A stretch of DNA of 64,000 nt from the NCBI RefSeq assembly GCF_008932115.1, contig NZ_CP044543.1, forward strand, positions 434,001 through 498,000, read 5' to 3'. Positions 38,653-49,233 of the stretch are shown piece after piece. Made by a program: the position numbers and the translations under genes. The first letter of the stretch is position 1. The number at the start of each line of letters is the position of its first letter. Source of the DNA: Bradyrhizobium betae (lineage in GTDB: Bacteria > Pseudomonadota > Alphaproteobacteria > Rhizobiales > Xanthobacteraceae). Under the pieces are notes generated by a model. That model saw only the letters and a program-made list of their open reading frames with translations, ran no database searches and was not told the origin of the DNA.

Positions 38653-38677
38653 TTCGTAGCGCCTGGGCCAGGGTGAG
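38653..38677 (-). promoter_or_regulatory. Degenerate SigF-type promoter candidate
   Basis: On the minus strand CTCACC (38677-38672, four of six matches to GTAACC) is followed by exactly 15 bases and CGAA in the context ACGAACT, as in P1 and P3. It lies about 30-55 bases before the cytochrome c start. The -10 and spacing match; the -35 is weak. Confidence 0.4.
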
Positions 38678-38709
38678 CTCAATTGGAGCCGCTCTAATCT
38701 GGGCAGGGA

Positions 38710-39119
38710 TCACCTCTTGTTGAAAATCTCGGCTTCGGCTCTCGAGGCGCTCGCCGCGGCGGCGACCACCGCGAGCGTCGCCGCCACGACGTCCGCCTCG
38801 CCCTTTTCGAAGTCGCCCTCGGTCTGCGCCATGGAATTCGTCTCGTGCGCAAAGCAGACGATGGGATTGCCGCTCGTCGTACCAAAGGCATAGAGAGCTG
38901 CAGCTTCCATTTCCACGTCAAGCGTCCCCATTTCGCGTGCACGCGCGATCGCCGCCTCGGTCTCGCGATAGGGTGCGTCCGTGCTCCACGTGGAGCCCCG
39001 ATGCACCTTCTCGGGGAGCGAACGCCCGGCAATCTGAAGAAGTTCGGGAGGAAATCCGCCGAAGCCGTGAATCATCCATCCGTTCGAGTCACGACCCTGC
39101 GTCCAAATCCAGCCCGAGA
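38710..39119 (-). pseudogene. Nucleoside phosphorylase C-terminal remnant
   Basis: The fragment has STWSTDAPYRETEAAIARAR, MGTLDVEMEAAALYAFG and VCFAHETNSMAQTEGDFEKG, the C-terminal half of a uridine/purine phosphorylase-family protein. The 5' half is missing: the frame stays open only to the end of the adjacent nitrite reductase gene at 39120. An internal ATG at 39075 would give 121 residues, about half the usual length and without the phosphate-binding region. Confidence 0.75.
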
Positions 39120-41258
39120 TCAGTGTCCCATTCCAGGCATAACCTCGCCGTTGAATATTTCAGGGTTCTTCGGGCCCTCTACGTGCAGCACACCGAGCAG
39201 GCCCCGCTCCATGCGGGCAAGGGCGTGATCGACGAGAGTGTAGTTGCCGGGCACGTCCAGCTTGAATTCGGTGATGACAGCGCCGCCCGCCGGAACCATA
39301 ACCGTCTGGATGCCTTCGAGAGGAGGCGACGTGATGCCACCCAAATTATAGACCTTGTCGAATATCTCGCCGATGACATGAAACGACGAGGTGTAGTTGG
39401 GGCCCCCGACGCCAAAGAATATCCGCACGGTATCGCCGACCTTGGCCTCGAGCGGATGCAGCTTGGTGAGGGCGCCGACGGAGCCGTTGAACACGAAGTA
39501 TTCGGGGCGCTCGTTGAGGAGCTTGTCCACGCTGAACTCGGCGCTACCGTGCTGGCCAAAGGCAATGTCGGAATAGATCTCGCCCTGCATGACGTAGAAC
39601 TCGTGATCGACGGGCGGAAGCCCGCCTTCGGGCTCGACGAGAATGAGGCCGTACATACCATTGGCGATATGCTCGGCGACCATCGGCGTCGCGCAGTGAT
39701 AGACGAAGAGGCCCGGCACCAGCGCCTTCCACGTCATTGACTTCTCGCCGCCCGGATCGACCTGCAGCGCGGCCGCGCCGCCGCCGGGACCGGTCGCCGC
39801 ATGGAAGTCGACGGAATGGATCATGGCGCTGTCTGCGGAATTTTTCAGGTGGATGTCGACGGTGTCCCCGACGCGGACGCGAATGAACGGGCCCGGCACC
39901 TTGCCGTTGAAAGTCCAGTATCCGAACGTGGTGCCTTCGGCGAGCCTGCCCTCGACCTCGACGCTCAAGAGATCGACGCGAACGGTCTGCGGGTCGCGCT
40001 TGCCGATAGGAGGCGACAGATCGCCGGGCTCGCGCGAGATGTCGGCCTCGACGACTGTCTGCGGGGAAGGTCTCGGCGTGACGATGAACTGGCCTTCCAT
40101 GCCCGCCAGTCGATGTCCAGGGACGCTGCAGTAGTAGGTGAAGTCCCCGGACTTGCCGGCTCTGAACGCTATGGTGGTACTCGCGCCCTTGCCGGTGACG
40201 CGCGGGGACTTGGTGTCCTGGTCGGGAAAGACGATGTCGTGCTCGGCGCCTTCGCCGTTAATCAGCGTGAGCTGGACCACCTGACCCTCGGAAGCGGTCA
40301 GCACCGGGTTGACCTTGCCCTCGATCGCGCCGCCGACTCCGATATAGACCATACGTCCTTCGGCGATGCCAGACCGCAGCGTGTATCTCGCATCGGCAAC
40401 GTAGCCGATGTCGGCGCCGGTCGCGCTCTGTGGCCGGCTGGGGGGCGGCGCGCCTGCCGGCGTTGGCTGCGCCTGAGCGATGGGCGTCCCCGCGGCGCTC
40501 TGGCCCGCGGCTGCCGCGGTCGCCAGATAGGCGATGACGTCGGCCCGGTCGTGATCCGTCTTCAAACCCGGGAACGGCATCTTGTTACCGGGCACGACCT
40601 TCGCGGGATCGCCGAGATACCTGTCGAGCGTCTGGGGATCCCAGACTAGGTCCGCCTGCTTCATGGCAGGCGAATAATTGTAGCCGGGCTCGGTACCCGA
40701 CTTGCGACCGATCACACCTGCGAGCGAAGGCCCCAGCATGTTCTTGCCAGCATCAAGCGAGTGGCAGGCCTGGCATTTGCGGAAGACCAGACGTCCGGCG
40801 GCAGCATCGCCGGCGCCTGCCGCAGGTGCCGCTCCGGCCACCGATGTCGCTGACTGGGCGACTGGCGCAGCTTGGCCGCTCGGCGTCGGAGCCGGCACAG
40901 ACGCCATCTGTGCCATGTGGTCATGCGGCTCGTCAGCTCGTTTTTGTTCCACGGCCCGCGGAGACGCCGCCGTCTCCGACGAGGAAGGCGGCGTCTGCTG
41001 GCGAGCCGGTGGAGTCGACGCCTGCGCGCGCTGTGGCTCGGCTGTCGTCTTTCGAGTTGATTGATCAGGCGGTGTGACGTGCGCCATCTGGTGACTGGTG
41101 TCGCCAGATGGCTTCTCGGAGGACGCCATCTCGTTCTGCAGCCCGGCGCTCTCCGTCGAGTAGAACAATTGGCCGAGCCAGAGCCCTCCGACAATCAGCA
41201 CCAAGCCAATCAATAGTATCGACCAGCGGCGCAGCGCCTCGGTGGCAGTGTCCCACAT
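39120..41258 (-). CDS. nirK: Four-part copper nitrite reductase (TM anchor, cytochrome c, cupredoxin, NirK)
   Basis: The 712-residue protein has a membrane anchor (about 12-34) and a Pro/Ala-rich linker. A cytochrome c domain follows (Cys162, Cys165, His166; likely Met227), then a cupredoxin with type 1 ligands His340, Cys377, His382, Met387, then a two-domain NirK. NirK type 1 ligands are His481, Cys522, His530, Met535; type 2 are His486, His521, His678; Asp485 and His627 are catalytic. It reduces nitrite to NO, with tethered electron donors. No NO reductase gene is in the window. Confidence 0.88.
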   Translation of the reverse strand: MWDTATEALRRWSILLIGLVLIVGGLWLGQLFYSTESAGLQNEMASSEKPSGDTSHQMAHVTPPDQSTRKTTAEPQRAQASTPPARQQTPPSSSETAASPRAVEQKRADEPHDHMAQMASVPAPTPSGQAAPVAQSATSVAGAAPAAGAGDAAAGRLVFRKCQACHSLDAGKNMLGPSLAGVIGRKSGTEPGYNYSPAMKQADLVWDPQTLDRYLGDPAKVVPGNKMPFPGLKTDHDRADVIAYLATAAAAGQSAAGTPIAQAQPTPAGAPPPSRPQSATGADIGYVADARYTLRSGIAEGRMVYIGVGGAIEGKVNPVLTASEGQVVQLTLINGEGAEHDIVFPDQDTKSPRVTGKGASTTIAFRAGKSGDFTYYCSVPGHRLAGMEGQFIVTPRPSPQTVVEADISREPGDLSPPIGKRDPQTVRVDLLSVEVEGRLAEGTTFGYWTFNGKVPGPFIRVRVGDTVDIHLKNSADSAMIHSVDFHAATGPGGGAAALQVDPGGEKSMTWKALVPGLFVYHCATPMVAEHIANGMYGLILVEPEGGLPPVDHEFYVMQGEIYSDIAFGQHGSAEFSVDKLLNERPEYFVFNGSVGALTKLHPLEAKVGDTVRIFFGVGGPNYTSSFHVIGEIFDKVYNLGGITSPPLEGIQTVMVPAGGAVITEFKLDVPGNYTLVDHALARMERGLLGVLHVEGPKNPEIFNGEVMPGMGH

Positions 41259-41537
41259 CGAGCTCCTCCCCTAGGATGGCGTCCCCTCTTCCTGGTCCGT
41301 TCGAACCAGTCAGTAACCTCTACGATGTCGGGCTGCTGCGACGCGTAGTCAAGTTGGCCATTCGGAGGCCTTCGGGACGGACACGCGCTGCTTTCGTGGC
41401 GAAAGAGGTAATTCACCTATCGAGAGACGATATTATGGCCGAAAGCCGCATCGGCTCGAACTCAGTTCCTTGGCGGCGCAGCGTGCGCGGCGACGCCTGC
41501 TTGAACACAAAAAAGTGGTCCATTGTCGGGCTTTCCG

Positions 41538-41954
41538 TCATCTTGACACATCGAGCACAGTGAGCGTCCGGATCTGATGACCCGGAGTCTGAAATTCGAT
41601 GCTTTGCCCGACAGTCAAGCCGATGAGGGCAGCTCCGACCGGCGTCAGAACCGAGATCCGGTCCAGCTTGATGTCCGCTTCGTGAGGATAGACGAGCATC
41701 ACCTCACGGGTCTCACCCGTCCTGTCATCCCGATAGCTCACGCGTGAGCTCATCCTGACGACTCCATGCATGTCCATGTCGTCGGTGACGACGGTCGCAC
41801 GCTCCATTTCCCTTGCGAGGAAATGAGACACACGGGGAAAGAGCTCGACGCTCAAATTGGCCAGCGCGTTGAGACGACGCATTTCTTCCTCGATCACCTT
41901 GATGGGTGGCAGGGGCATTGCTTCCTGCCGGCGGTGGCGGTTGGTATTGGTCAT
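41538..41954 (-). CDS. rnk: Nucleoside diphosphate kinase regulator Rnk (GreA/GreB C-terminal family)
   Basis: From ATG 41954, which has GGAG upstream, the protein is 138 residues: a short helical N-terminus and a GreA/GreB C-terminal FKBP-like domain (MLVYPHEADIKLDRISVLTP, VGAALIGLTVGQSIEFQTPG). Rnk lacks the long coiled coil of GreA and binds RNA polymerase. The GTG or upstream ATG would add ten residues. It stands alone between the nitrite reductase and a gene-poor gap. Confidence 0.82.
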   Translation of the reverse strand: MTNTNRHRRQEAMPLPPIKVIEEEMRRLNALANLSVELFPRVSHFLAREMERATVVTDDMDMHGVVRMSSRVSYRDDRTGETREVMLVYPHEADIKLDRISVLTPVGAALIGLTVGQSIEFQTPGHQIRTLTVLDVSR

Positions 41955-41981
41955 GCTCACTCCAATTGTAAATCTCGCCAT

Positions 41982-42614
41982 GTCTAGGCGGCGGTTGGCC
42001 GGGTCATCGTCAACCGGTTTGGTCTTTGCGGACCCCGGTGCGCGGAACAGGGGGCGACATTCGTTCGGACCGCTTCACGCTGTGGATCGTGACGACGGTC
42101 GGGCAGCCGGGATGCGCCAGTTCGTCCAGTAGGTCCCTCAAGATCCGACTTTCGCGAACGGCTCGACGTCATCCGCCTCGTCGCGCACGATCTCGGCGCG
42201 GTTGATCTCGCCCCTCAGCGAGGCCGCGTCGACATCCCCCTGGTGGGCTGCAGCGCGCGAACTGCTCGAGACGTGGATAGTCAACCGGTCAATGTGATCT
42301 TCGGAAGAGGCAGCACCAGAGGCTCCTTCTGTTCGAGTCGAAGCGGCCTCCCAGGCGGAAGCCACGACAAAAGGATGGAAAATCCGGACGGCGCGTGCGG
42401 CCGTCCGGCTAAATGCCTGCTTGCAGGCGACCGCCGTGAAGATGAAGTCGCGCGAGACGCGGGTCGATATCGACGGAATAGGTCATAATGTAGTGAACAT
42501 AGCCCACCGTTACGCTGTGACCATTGTGACGAAAACGCGCATGGCGAACTAGGACCGCGATTCGCGTCGCGGTTTTGATTCATGGTAGCGAGACTGTGCG
42601 GCAGGCCGCGCCAG
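41982..42614. other. Gap without convincing gene; contains a GC hairpin
   Basis: No frame shows a recognisable domain. A perfect 9-base stem (CCGGACGGC / GCCGTCCGG) with a 7-base loop lies at 42384-42408. AT-rich sequence follows around 42480-42530, which could be promoter DNA for the minus-strand gene at 42615 or a remnant. Confidence 0.45.
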
Positions 42615-42842
42615 CTATCTCCACCAATTGTTTGCGGCGGCAACCGTTTGGAAGTGCACGGCAATGACATGGGAAGCGTTGATCAACTGCGAGGAATCCT
42701 GCTCGTAAGCCGCGCGCAAATGCGACCTTACCTGATCGGAGGGCTGTGTGAGCTTCACGCCCATGCGCGAGAGCTTGACGGCGAGCTCAAAGCCAGCCTG
42801 TGGAGTGTCGGTCTTCAGCGACGGCAGCCAGACATCGGCCAT
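42615..42842 (-). CDS. Small hypothetical protein
   Basis: The 75-residue protein (ADVWLPSLKTDTPQAGFELA after Met) looks like a compact soluble helical protein with ASHVIAVHFQTVAAANNWW at the end and no Cys. GGAGG at the right distance supports ATG 42842. No family recognised. Confidence 0.55.
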   Translation of the reverse strand: MADVWLPSLKTDTPQAGFELAVKLSRMGVKLTQPSDQVRSHLRAAYEQDSSQLINASHVIAVHFQTVAAANNWWR

Positions 42843-43030
42843 TTGGGAGTCCTCCAAATTCTACTTTGCAATTCAAGCCTACTCCTATAAATATGTATTT
42901 TGAATACCTATTTATGGAGCCTGTCACGACTCGGGAGAGGTCCGCGAGCCTCGGACTGGCATCGCGAGTGTCAACGGCATCACACCCGATCTCGGCAAAG
43001 GGTTCAGGAGTCAACAGGAAGGAACCATGA

Positions 43031-43165
43031 ATGAGATATCGATACCGTCTCGTGACCGACGAAGCGTCACCTGATCCCTATTCCGGCAGCAGCCTGGTGC
43101 CGATGCTGGTCGCCGGCCTTGTCTTGACCTTCGTTGGGATGATCGCCGCGGTCATGTTAGCCTAA
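43031..43165 (+). CDS. Small single-pass membrane protein, 44 residues
   Basis: ATG 43031 is preceded by AGGAAGGAA. The product has a basic start (RYRYRLV), a short polar stretch (TDEASPDPYSGSS) and one hydrophobic helix (LVPMLVAGLVLTFVGMIAAV). The composition and ribosome site argue for a real small membrane protein. It is convergent with the LysR gene. Function unknown. Confidence 0.6.
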   Translation: MRYRYRLVTDEASPDPYSGSSLVPMLVAGLVLTFVGMIAAVMLA

Positions 43166-43250
43166 TGCGGATGCGATCCACGGGCGACGTAGAACTATCG
43201 CGGTACGCAACGATCGTTAGATGAAACACGTCACGAGAGCGAGAGGAGTT

Positions 43251-44138
43251 TCACGGTAGCGATGGGCCAATGGCCGTGGATCTGCGACCCGCCTGGTCAG
43301 CCGAGGCGATGCTGCGCAAGCCGTCGAGGGCCCTGTTGATCAGTTCATCGTCGCCTTGCGCTGAACAGACAGCATAGACCGGATAAAAGAAACTGGGGGC
43401 ACCCGCAACGAGATGCAACTTTCCGCTCGCGATGTAAGGTGCAACGACGCGCTGTCGAAAGTAGCCTGACCCGCCCGCTTCAAGAATGTAGGTCAGCGCC
43501 AGCGGCCCGAGACCGACGAAGAGACCCGGATTGTTATCTTCAGGGAAGCTCAATTCGTGATGGTGAGCAAAGTCGGCGCCCCAGTCGACATAGACATAGC
43601 TGTCCAGCTCGACCGCCTCGGTATTCGCCTTAGTCGTGACGAGAACCAGCTTTTCCTCCAGAAGCAATTCAACACGCGCACCCGGCCGATGCTGCGGCGC
43701 ATACATCACCGCGATGTCCAACGCGCCCGCCGACACTTGACTGGTCAGACTGTCGGGCACGTCGACCTGGACGCGAAGCGCTACGTCGGGCGCGGAACGA
43801 CGCATCCAGTGAAGCCATTCGATGAGCCATGGATGCCACAGGCTCAACTCACCGCCGATGGTCAGGACGGCCCGCCGCCCAGGAGGCACCGCGACCTGAT
43901 GTCGGGCTCTCTGCCACAACTGGACGAACATTGGCGCGTAACGCAGAAACTGCTCGCCGGCTGACGTCAGCGCTGCGCCATTCTTGTTGCGGACGAAGAG
44001 CGGACGACCGAGTTGCTGCTCGAGCGTCCGGATGCGGGCACTGACGGCCGTCTGGCTAACGTTGAGCTGCTCGGCGGCGCGCACGAAACTGCGCGCTCTG
44101 ACGATTTCCAGAAAGGTCCGCGCAAGCTCGACGTCCAT
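43251..44138 (-). CDS. LysR family transcriptional regulator
   Basis: From ATG 44138 (GAGGGAG upstream) the protein is 295 residues, with an N-terminal winged helix (LARTFLEIVRARSFVRAAEQ, LNVSQTAVSARIRTLEQQLG) and a periplasmic-binding-like effector domain. The divergent sequence at 44157-44640 contains its likely promoter. The target cannot be inferred, since no divergent gene starts nearby. Confidence 0.85.
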   Translation of the reverse strand: MDVELARTFLEIVRARSFVRAAEQLNVSQTAVSARIRTLEQQLGRPLFVRNKNGAALTSAGEQFLRYAPMFVQLWQRARHQVAVPPGRRAVLTIGGELSLWHPWLIEWLHWMRRSAPDVALRVQVDVPDSLTSQVSAGALDIAVMYAPQHRPGARVELLLEEKLVLVTTKANTEAVELDSYVYVDWGADFAHHHELSFPEDNNPGLFVGLGPLALTYILEAGGSGYFRQRVVAPYIASGKLHLVAGAPSFFYPVYAVCSAQGDDELINRALDGLRSIASADQAGRRSTAIGPSLP

Positions 44139-44156
44139 GGCACCGATCTCCCTCAC

Positions 44157-44641
44157 GGCAATCTAGCAATTTTTATGCTACAATGAAGCGATTAAATTCG
44201 TTTGCTTGTTATAAAAAGCCGACCGAGGATCGTCTGGAGCAGAACGTTGTATTTGGCCGCGGGCGATCCTTCCCGCCGGACCGTGGGAGCGCATGGCGAT
44301 GCCAGGGCTTGCTGCGACGGCACCAACCAAGCGAAACATTGATTTCGTCGGGAGCGACCTCGCGATCGTGAGGCCCGATTGTGGGTGGCAAGAGAGCCCT
44401 TCGCGCGGAGCATCGCAGGACGTTGCTTCCGGAAACATCACGGGCCATCTCACGTCGCCCGACGCCATGGGCGATCGGGGAGCGGTTCCAGCCGTGCAGA
44501 CGGTCGCCTCCTGCGGAGCATCCGGTCCCGCTCATTGGCGACATGCGACGGGAAAGGCGCTTCCCATTCCCGCAACATACTCGCTTTGGACGAGCGGCCG
44601 AGGGCGGCCCCCTGCTGCAAGCGACAAACACCTTGGAGGTC
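44157..44641. other. Intergenic gap upstream of LysR and Tim44-like genes
   Basis: The first 80 bases are AT-rich (TAGCAATTTTTATGCTACAA region) and probably hold the LysR promoter. The remainder has open frames on both strands but none with recognisable domains or ribosome sites. Confidence 0.45.
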
Positions 44642-44644
44642 ATG

Positions 44645-45268
44645 ATGCCTGAAGACGGCGGCGGTTCGGGGCTCGTCTCCCTTTTCTGGGGATTGTGGAT
44701 GTACTGGTTCTTCTCCTCCTGGTGCGAACATTTCTTATCCGCCTCCAACGCGAGAGACGCTCGCCAGTCCCGGCGAGCCACTTCGCCCGCGGCGGCTTCC
44801 GCACGGCGCATCGCGGCGGAATGCGCAGGAGTTGAGACGACCGTGCTGCGGATCCTCGAACGCTGCGGCGGCATCGCGGTCGACGACTTCCTCGCTGGAA
44901 GACTCCCCGTCTACGAGGCGATCGTAGCTGCATTCGACGCCGGAGATCGAACGACACTCCAGACCTACGTCTCCGCCGAGGTTTACGACGACTTTTCCGA
45001 GGCCATTGCGGCGCGAGAAGCCCGCCAGCAGACGACGGAAACGCGGTTCGTGCGCATCGAGCCACCTGAGATCGTCGCCGCTCACTTCGATGAGGCCCGT
45101 GCGGAGATCTCCATCCGCTTCGTCACGGACTCCTACAAGCTGATGCGAAACGCTTCCGGACAATCGATCGAGAGCATGCATGCCGAGCGGCACAGCCTCG
45201 ACGTCTGGACGTTCGGCTCCATGCCCTCGACCAACGACTGGCGGCTGATTGCAACCGGGGCTTCGTGA
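44645..45268 (+). CDS. Tim44-like domain protein
   Basis: The 207-residue protein has an N-terminal membrane segment (SGLVSLFWGLWMYWFFSSW), a basic linker, then a Tim44-like domain (VETTVLRILERCGGIAVDDF, YEAIVAAFDAGDRTTLQTYV, YDDFSEAIAAREARQQTTET). The bacterial homologues (TimA) are membrane-associated with uncertain function. ATG 44645 has GGAGG five bases upstream. The gene overlaps the next by 4 bases. Confidence 0.75.
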   Translation: MPEDGGGSGLVSLFWGLWMYWFFSSWCEHFLSASNARDARQSRRATSPAAASARRIAAECAGVETTVLRILERCGGIAVDDFLAGRLPVYEAIVAAFDAGDRTTLQTYVSAEVYDDFSEAIAAREARQQTTETRFVRIEPPEIVAAHFDEARAEISIRFVTDSYKLMRNASGQSIESMHAERHSLDVWTFGSMPSTNDWRLIATGAS

Positions 45269-45618
45269 TGATCCAGAACCGCGGGTGCTTCGACCGGTCC
45301 GAGGACGAGACCGACGCCGAATATGCGTCGTCCCCCTGCTACATGCACGGAGTCGATCTCTCCTACTTCGGACTGAAGCCATCGACGTGCCTCGTCTCGG
45401 ATCCCGATCTGAACACCTTGGATATCTCCGCAAGCACCTCGCGATACGTTCACTCCCAGAGAGACGCTGTCGTCGTGTGGATCGGACTGCGAACGCTCCT
45501 GAGAGCGCTGTCTCAAACCATCGGACGAGAAGCGGCCGCGCAAATCGAAGGAATGGAGGCGCGTCGCAAAATTCGAGCGCTGGCCCGTTTGCGTGCCCGC
45601 ACCACGTCAAAACGCTGA
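45265..45618 (+). CDS. Hypothetical protein coupled to Tim44-like gene
   Basis: The 117-residue protein begins IQNRGCFDRSEDETDAEYAS and has SSPCYMHGVDLSYFG. The N-terminal half looks conserved and cysteine-containing; the C-terminal half is Arg-rich and helical. ATGATG/TGA overlap with the preceding gene suggests coupling. No family recognised. The gap to ctaD is 41 bases. Confidence 0.5.
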   Translation: MMIQNRGCFDRSEDETDAEYASSPCYMHGVDLSYFGLKPSTCLVSDPDLNTLDISASTSRYVHSQRDAVVVWIGLRTLLRALSQTIGREAAAQIEGMEARRKIRALARLRARTTSKR

Positions 45619-45644
45619 GGTTAGCCACCCCAGTGATCTCGTGA

Positions 45645-47267
<1,623 letters not shown>

Positions 47268-47335
47268 CCGTGCCCTGATGCTTGATTGCGCTCAGGAGGC
47301 TGACTTGGGGGAAAGCAAATGAGAAGGAGAGCCCC

Positions 47336-47917
47336 ATGACGAGACGGTTGCTCGATCCCAAGGCCAAGAAGGTTCTGGATGTTCAGCTGGATACAGAGCT
47401 TCAGGAAACATTTCCCGCCAGTGATCCATTGAAAATCACGCGCTTCGCCGGCCCGCTCTACGAAGCGAATGCAAGGACCGAGATGTCGATGTTTCCCCGC
47501 CGTCGCTCGGTACGAGTTCGCTCCACCAGCAAGGGAAGTCCAAAAACCATGAGCACAAAGAGCGCAGACCACATCAAGATCAAGCGAGCCTACGAGCCGC
47601 CCGCCTCCGAAGACGGCACCCGAGTCCTCATAGACCGGCTGTGGCCACGCGGAGTGAAGAAGGCCGATGCCGCGATAGATGAATGGATGAAGACGATCGC
47701 GCCGAGCACGGAATTGCGTAAATGGTTCGGACATGCCCCCGAGCGCTGGCCGGAGTTTCAGCGGCGCTACCGGTCGGAACTCCAACGACAGGGCGCCGAG
47801 CTCGGGCGATTGCGCGAGCTCGCGCAGGACGGGCCGGTCACGCTCGTCTACGCCGCGCATGATGCTGCACACAATGACGCCGTGGTACTCAGAAAGCTCC
47901 TCCTCAGCGGAGATTGA
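47336..47917 (+). CDS. DUF488 protein with N-terminal FPASDP-motif extension
   Basis: From ATG 47336 (AAGGAGA upstream) the frame gives 193 residues. The first 35 (LDTELQETFPASDPLKITRF) resemble short proteins ending in FPASDP. The rest, from about 47549 (ATG, AAGGGAAG upstream), is a DUF488 domain (IKRAYEPPASEDGTRVLIDR, LWPRGVKKADAAIDEWMKTI). The two parts are in one frame without a stop. Translation could begin at either ATG; the fusion may be real or two overlapping products. Confidence 0.7.
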   Translation: MTRRLLDPKAKKVLDVQLDTELQETFPASDPLKITRFAGPLYEANARTEMSMFPRRRSVRVRSTSKGSPKTMSTKSADHIKIKRAYEPPASEDGTRVLIDRLWPRGVKKADAAIDEWMKTIAPSTELRKWFGHAPERWPEFQRRYRSELQRQGAELGRLRELAQDGPVTLVYAAHDAAHNDAVVLRKLLLSGD

Positions 47918-47964
47918 ATGGACATGTTCATCTCTGGAGCGCGTCGCAGATTTGGAGGTGAGCC

Positions 47965-48804
47965 GTGATCACTCGCCGTTCCGACGAAGTACCCCATTTT
48001 ACGCTCCTGAAGCGCTTTCCGGTGCCCAGAAACTTCGGCGTACCCGCCGAGTCCCGCATCGGAAAGGGACGAACGTGGCCGGCTCCGACGGATGCAGTCC
48101 GGATCAAACGATTTGACGTCTATCGCTACGATCCGGATTCTGACGCACGCCCACGCATCGATACCTTCCAGGTCGATCTCGACGATTGCGGTCCGATGCT
48201 GCTCGACGCTCTCATCTGGATCAAAAACAAGGTCGACCCGAGCCTCACCTTCCGCCGCTCATGCCGTGAGGGTGTCTGCGGCTCTTGCGCGATGAACATC
48301 GACGGTACGAATTGGCTGGCCTGCACGAGGTTCATTTCCGATCTGGGCGCGCCGGCAACGATCTATCCCCTGGCGAATATGAGGATCATCAAGGATCTGG
48401 TTCCCGATCTCACTCACCTGTTTGCACAACACAGGCTGATCGAGCCATGGCTTCGCTCCAAAACGCCTGATCCCGAACGCGAGCGGCGTCAATCGCCGGC
48501 GGAGCGGCACCGGCTCGACGGCCTGTACGAATGCATTCTGTGCTTCTGTTGTACCTCGGGCTGTCCGAGCCACTGGTGGAACGGCGATCGCTTTCTGGGT
48601 CCTGCGGTACTTCTTCAGGCCAAACGTTGGCTGGCGGACAGCCGCGACGAGGCGACGGGCGAGCGGCTCGACGAACTCCAAGATCCATTCCGGCTCTATC
48701 GCTGCCATACGATCCTGAACTGCACCCGGACTTGTCCCAAGGGACTGAACCCTGGACAGGCGATCGCCGACATCAAGACCATGCTGATCGAACGCCGAGA
48801 CTGA
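47965..48804 (+). CDS. sdhB: Succinate dehydrogenase iron-sulfur subunit
   Basis: The 279-residue protein begins at GTG 47965 with GGAGG upstream. It has the [2Fe-2S] motif [16 protein letters not shown] and the C-terminal cluster motifs [13 protein letters not shown] and [18 protein letters not shown] for [4Fe-4S] and [3Fe-4S]. The first 40 residues extend beyond usual SdhB. It passes electrons from SdhA to quinone. It heads an sdhB-sdhC-sdhD cluster with no sdhA in the window. Confidence 0.92.
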   Translation: MITRRSDEVPHFTLLKRFPVPRNFGVPAESRIGKGRTWPAPTDAVRIKRFDVYRYDPDSDARPRIDTFQVDLDDCGPMLLDALIWIKNKVDPSLTFRRSCREGVCGSCAMNIDGTNWLACTRFISDLGAPATIYPLANMRIIKDLVPDLTHLFAQHRLIEPWLRSKTPDPERERRQSPAERHRLDGLYECILCFCCTSGCPSHWWNGDRFLGPAVLLQAKRWLADSRDEATGERLDELQDPFRLYRCHTILNCTRTCPKGLNPGQAIADIKTMLIERRD

Positions 48805-48822
48805 AGGAGAGAGGATCGATCC

Positions 48823-49233
48823 ATGCCAAGTGCTCCAACAGATCGCCAAAGGCCAACTTCGCCAAACATTCAGATCTACAGGCCTCAGCTCACCTCGGTC
48901 CTGTCAATCGCGAACAGAATGACTGGCATGGCGTTGAGTGCTTATGCGGTCGCGCTGGTCGTCTGGCTGGTTGCAGTGGCGGCCGGGCCGGTCAGCTACG
49001 CTACGGTCCAGTCGTTCATCGGATCGTGGCTCGGTCAGATCCTGCTGCTAGGGTGCACATTCTCCTTTCTTCTGCACCTTTGCGGCGGAATTCGGCACCT
49101 CGCCTGGGATCTGGGATACGGCTTCAGTCTCGGCGCAATCTACGCCTCCGGATGGGCGGTGGTCGCGACAAGCGTAACGCTGACAGCTCTCACGTGGGGC
49201 CTCGGAATCAGTTTGGCGGGACACGGCAGATGA
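48823..49233 (+). CDS. sdhC: Succinate dehydrogenase cytochrome b556 subunit
   Basis: The 136-residue protein has three membrane helices and the SdhC signature (RPQLTSVLSIANRMTGMALS, then LHLCGGIRHLAWDLGYGF with the heme-ligating His). It anchors SdhAB to the membrane and binds quinone. Ends in a 4-base overlap with sdhD. Confidence 0.9.
   Translation: MPSAPTDRQRPTSPNIQIYRPQLTSVLSIANRMTGMALSAYAVALVVWLVAVAAGPVSYATVQSFIGSWLGQILLLGCTFSFLLHLCGGIRHLAWDLGYGFSLGAIYASGWAVVATSVTLTALTWGLGISLAGHGR

Noticed and set aside
41313..41318. GTAACC on the plus strand near the nitrite reductase start
   Set aside because: No CGAA at the right spacing and no plus-strand gene follows.
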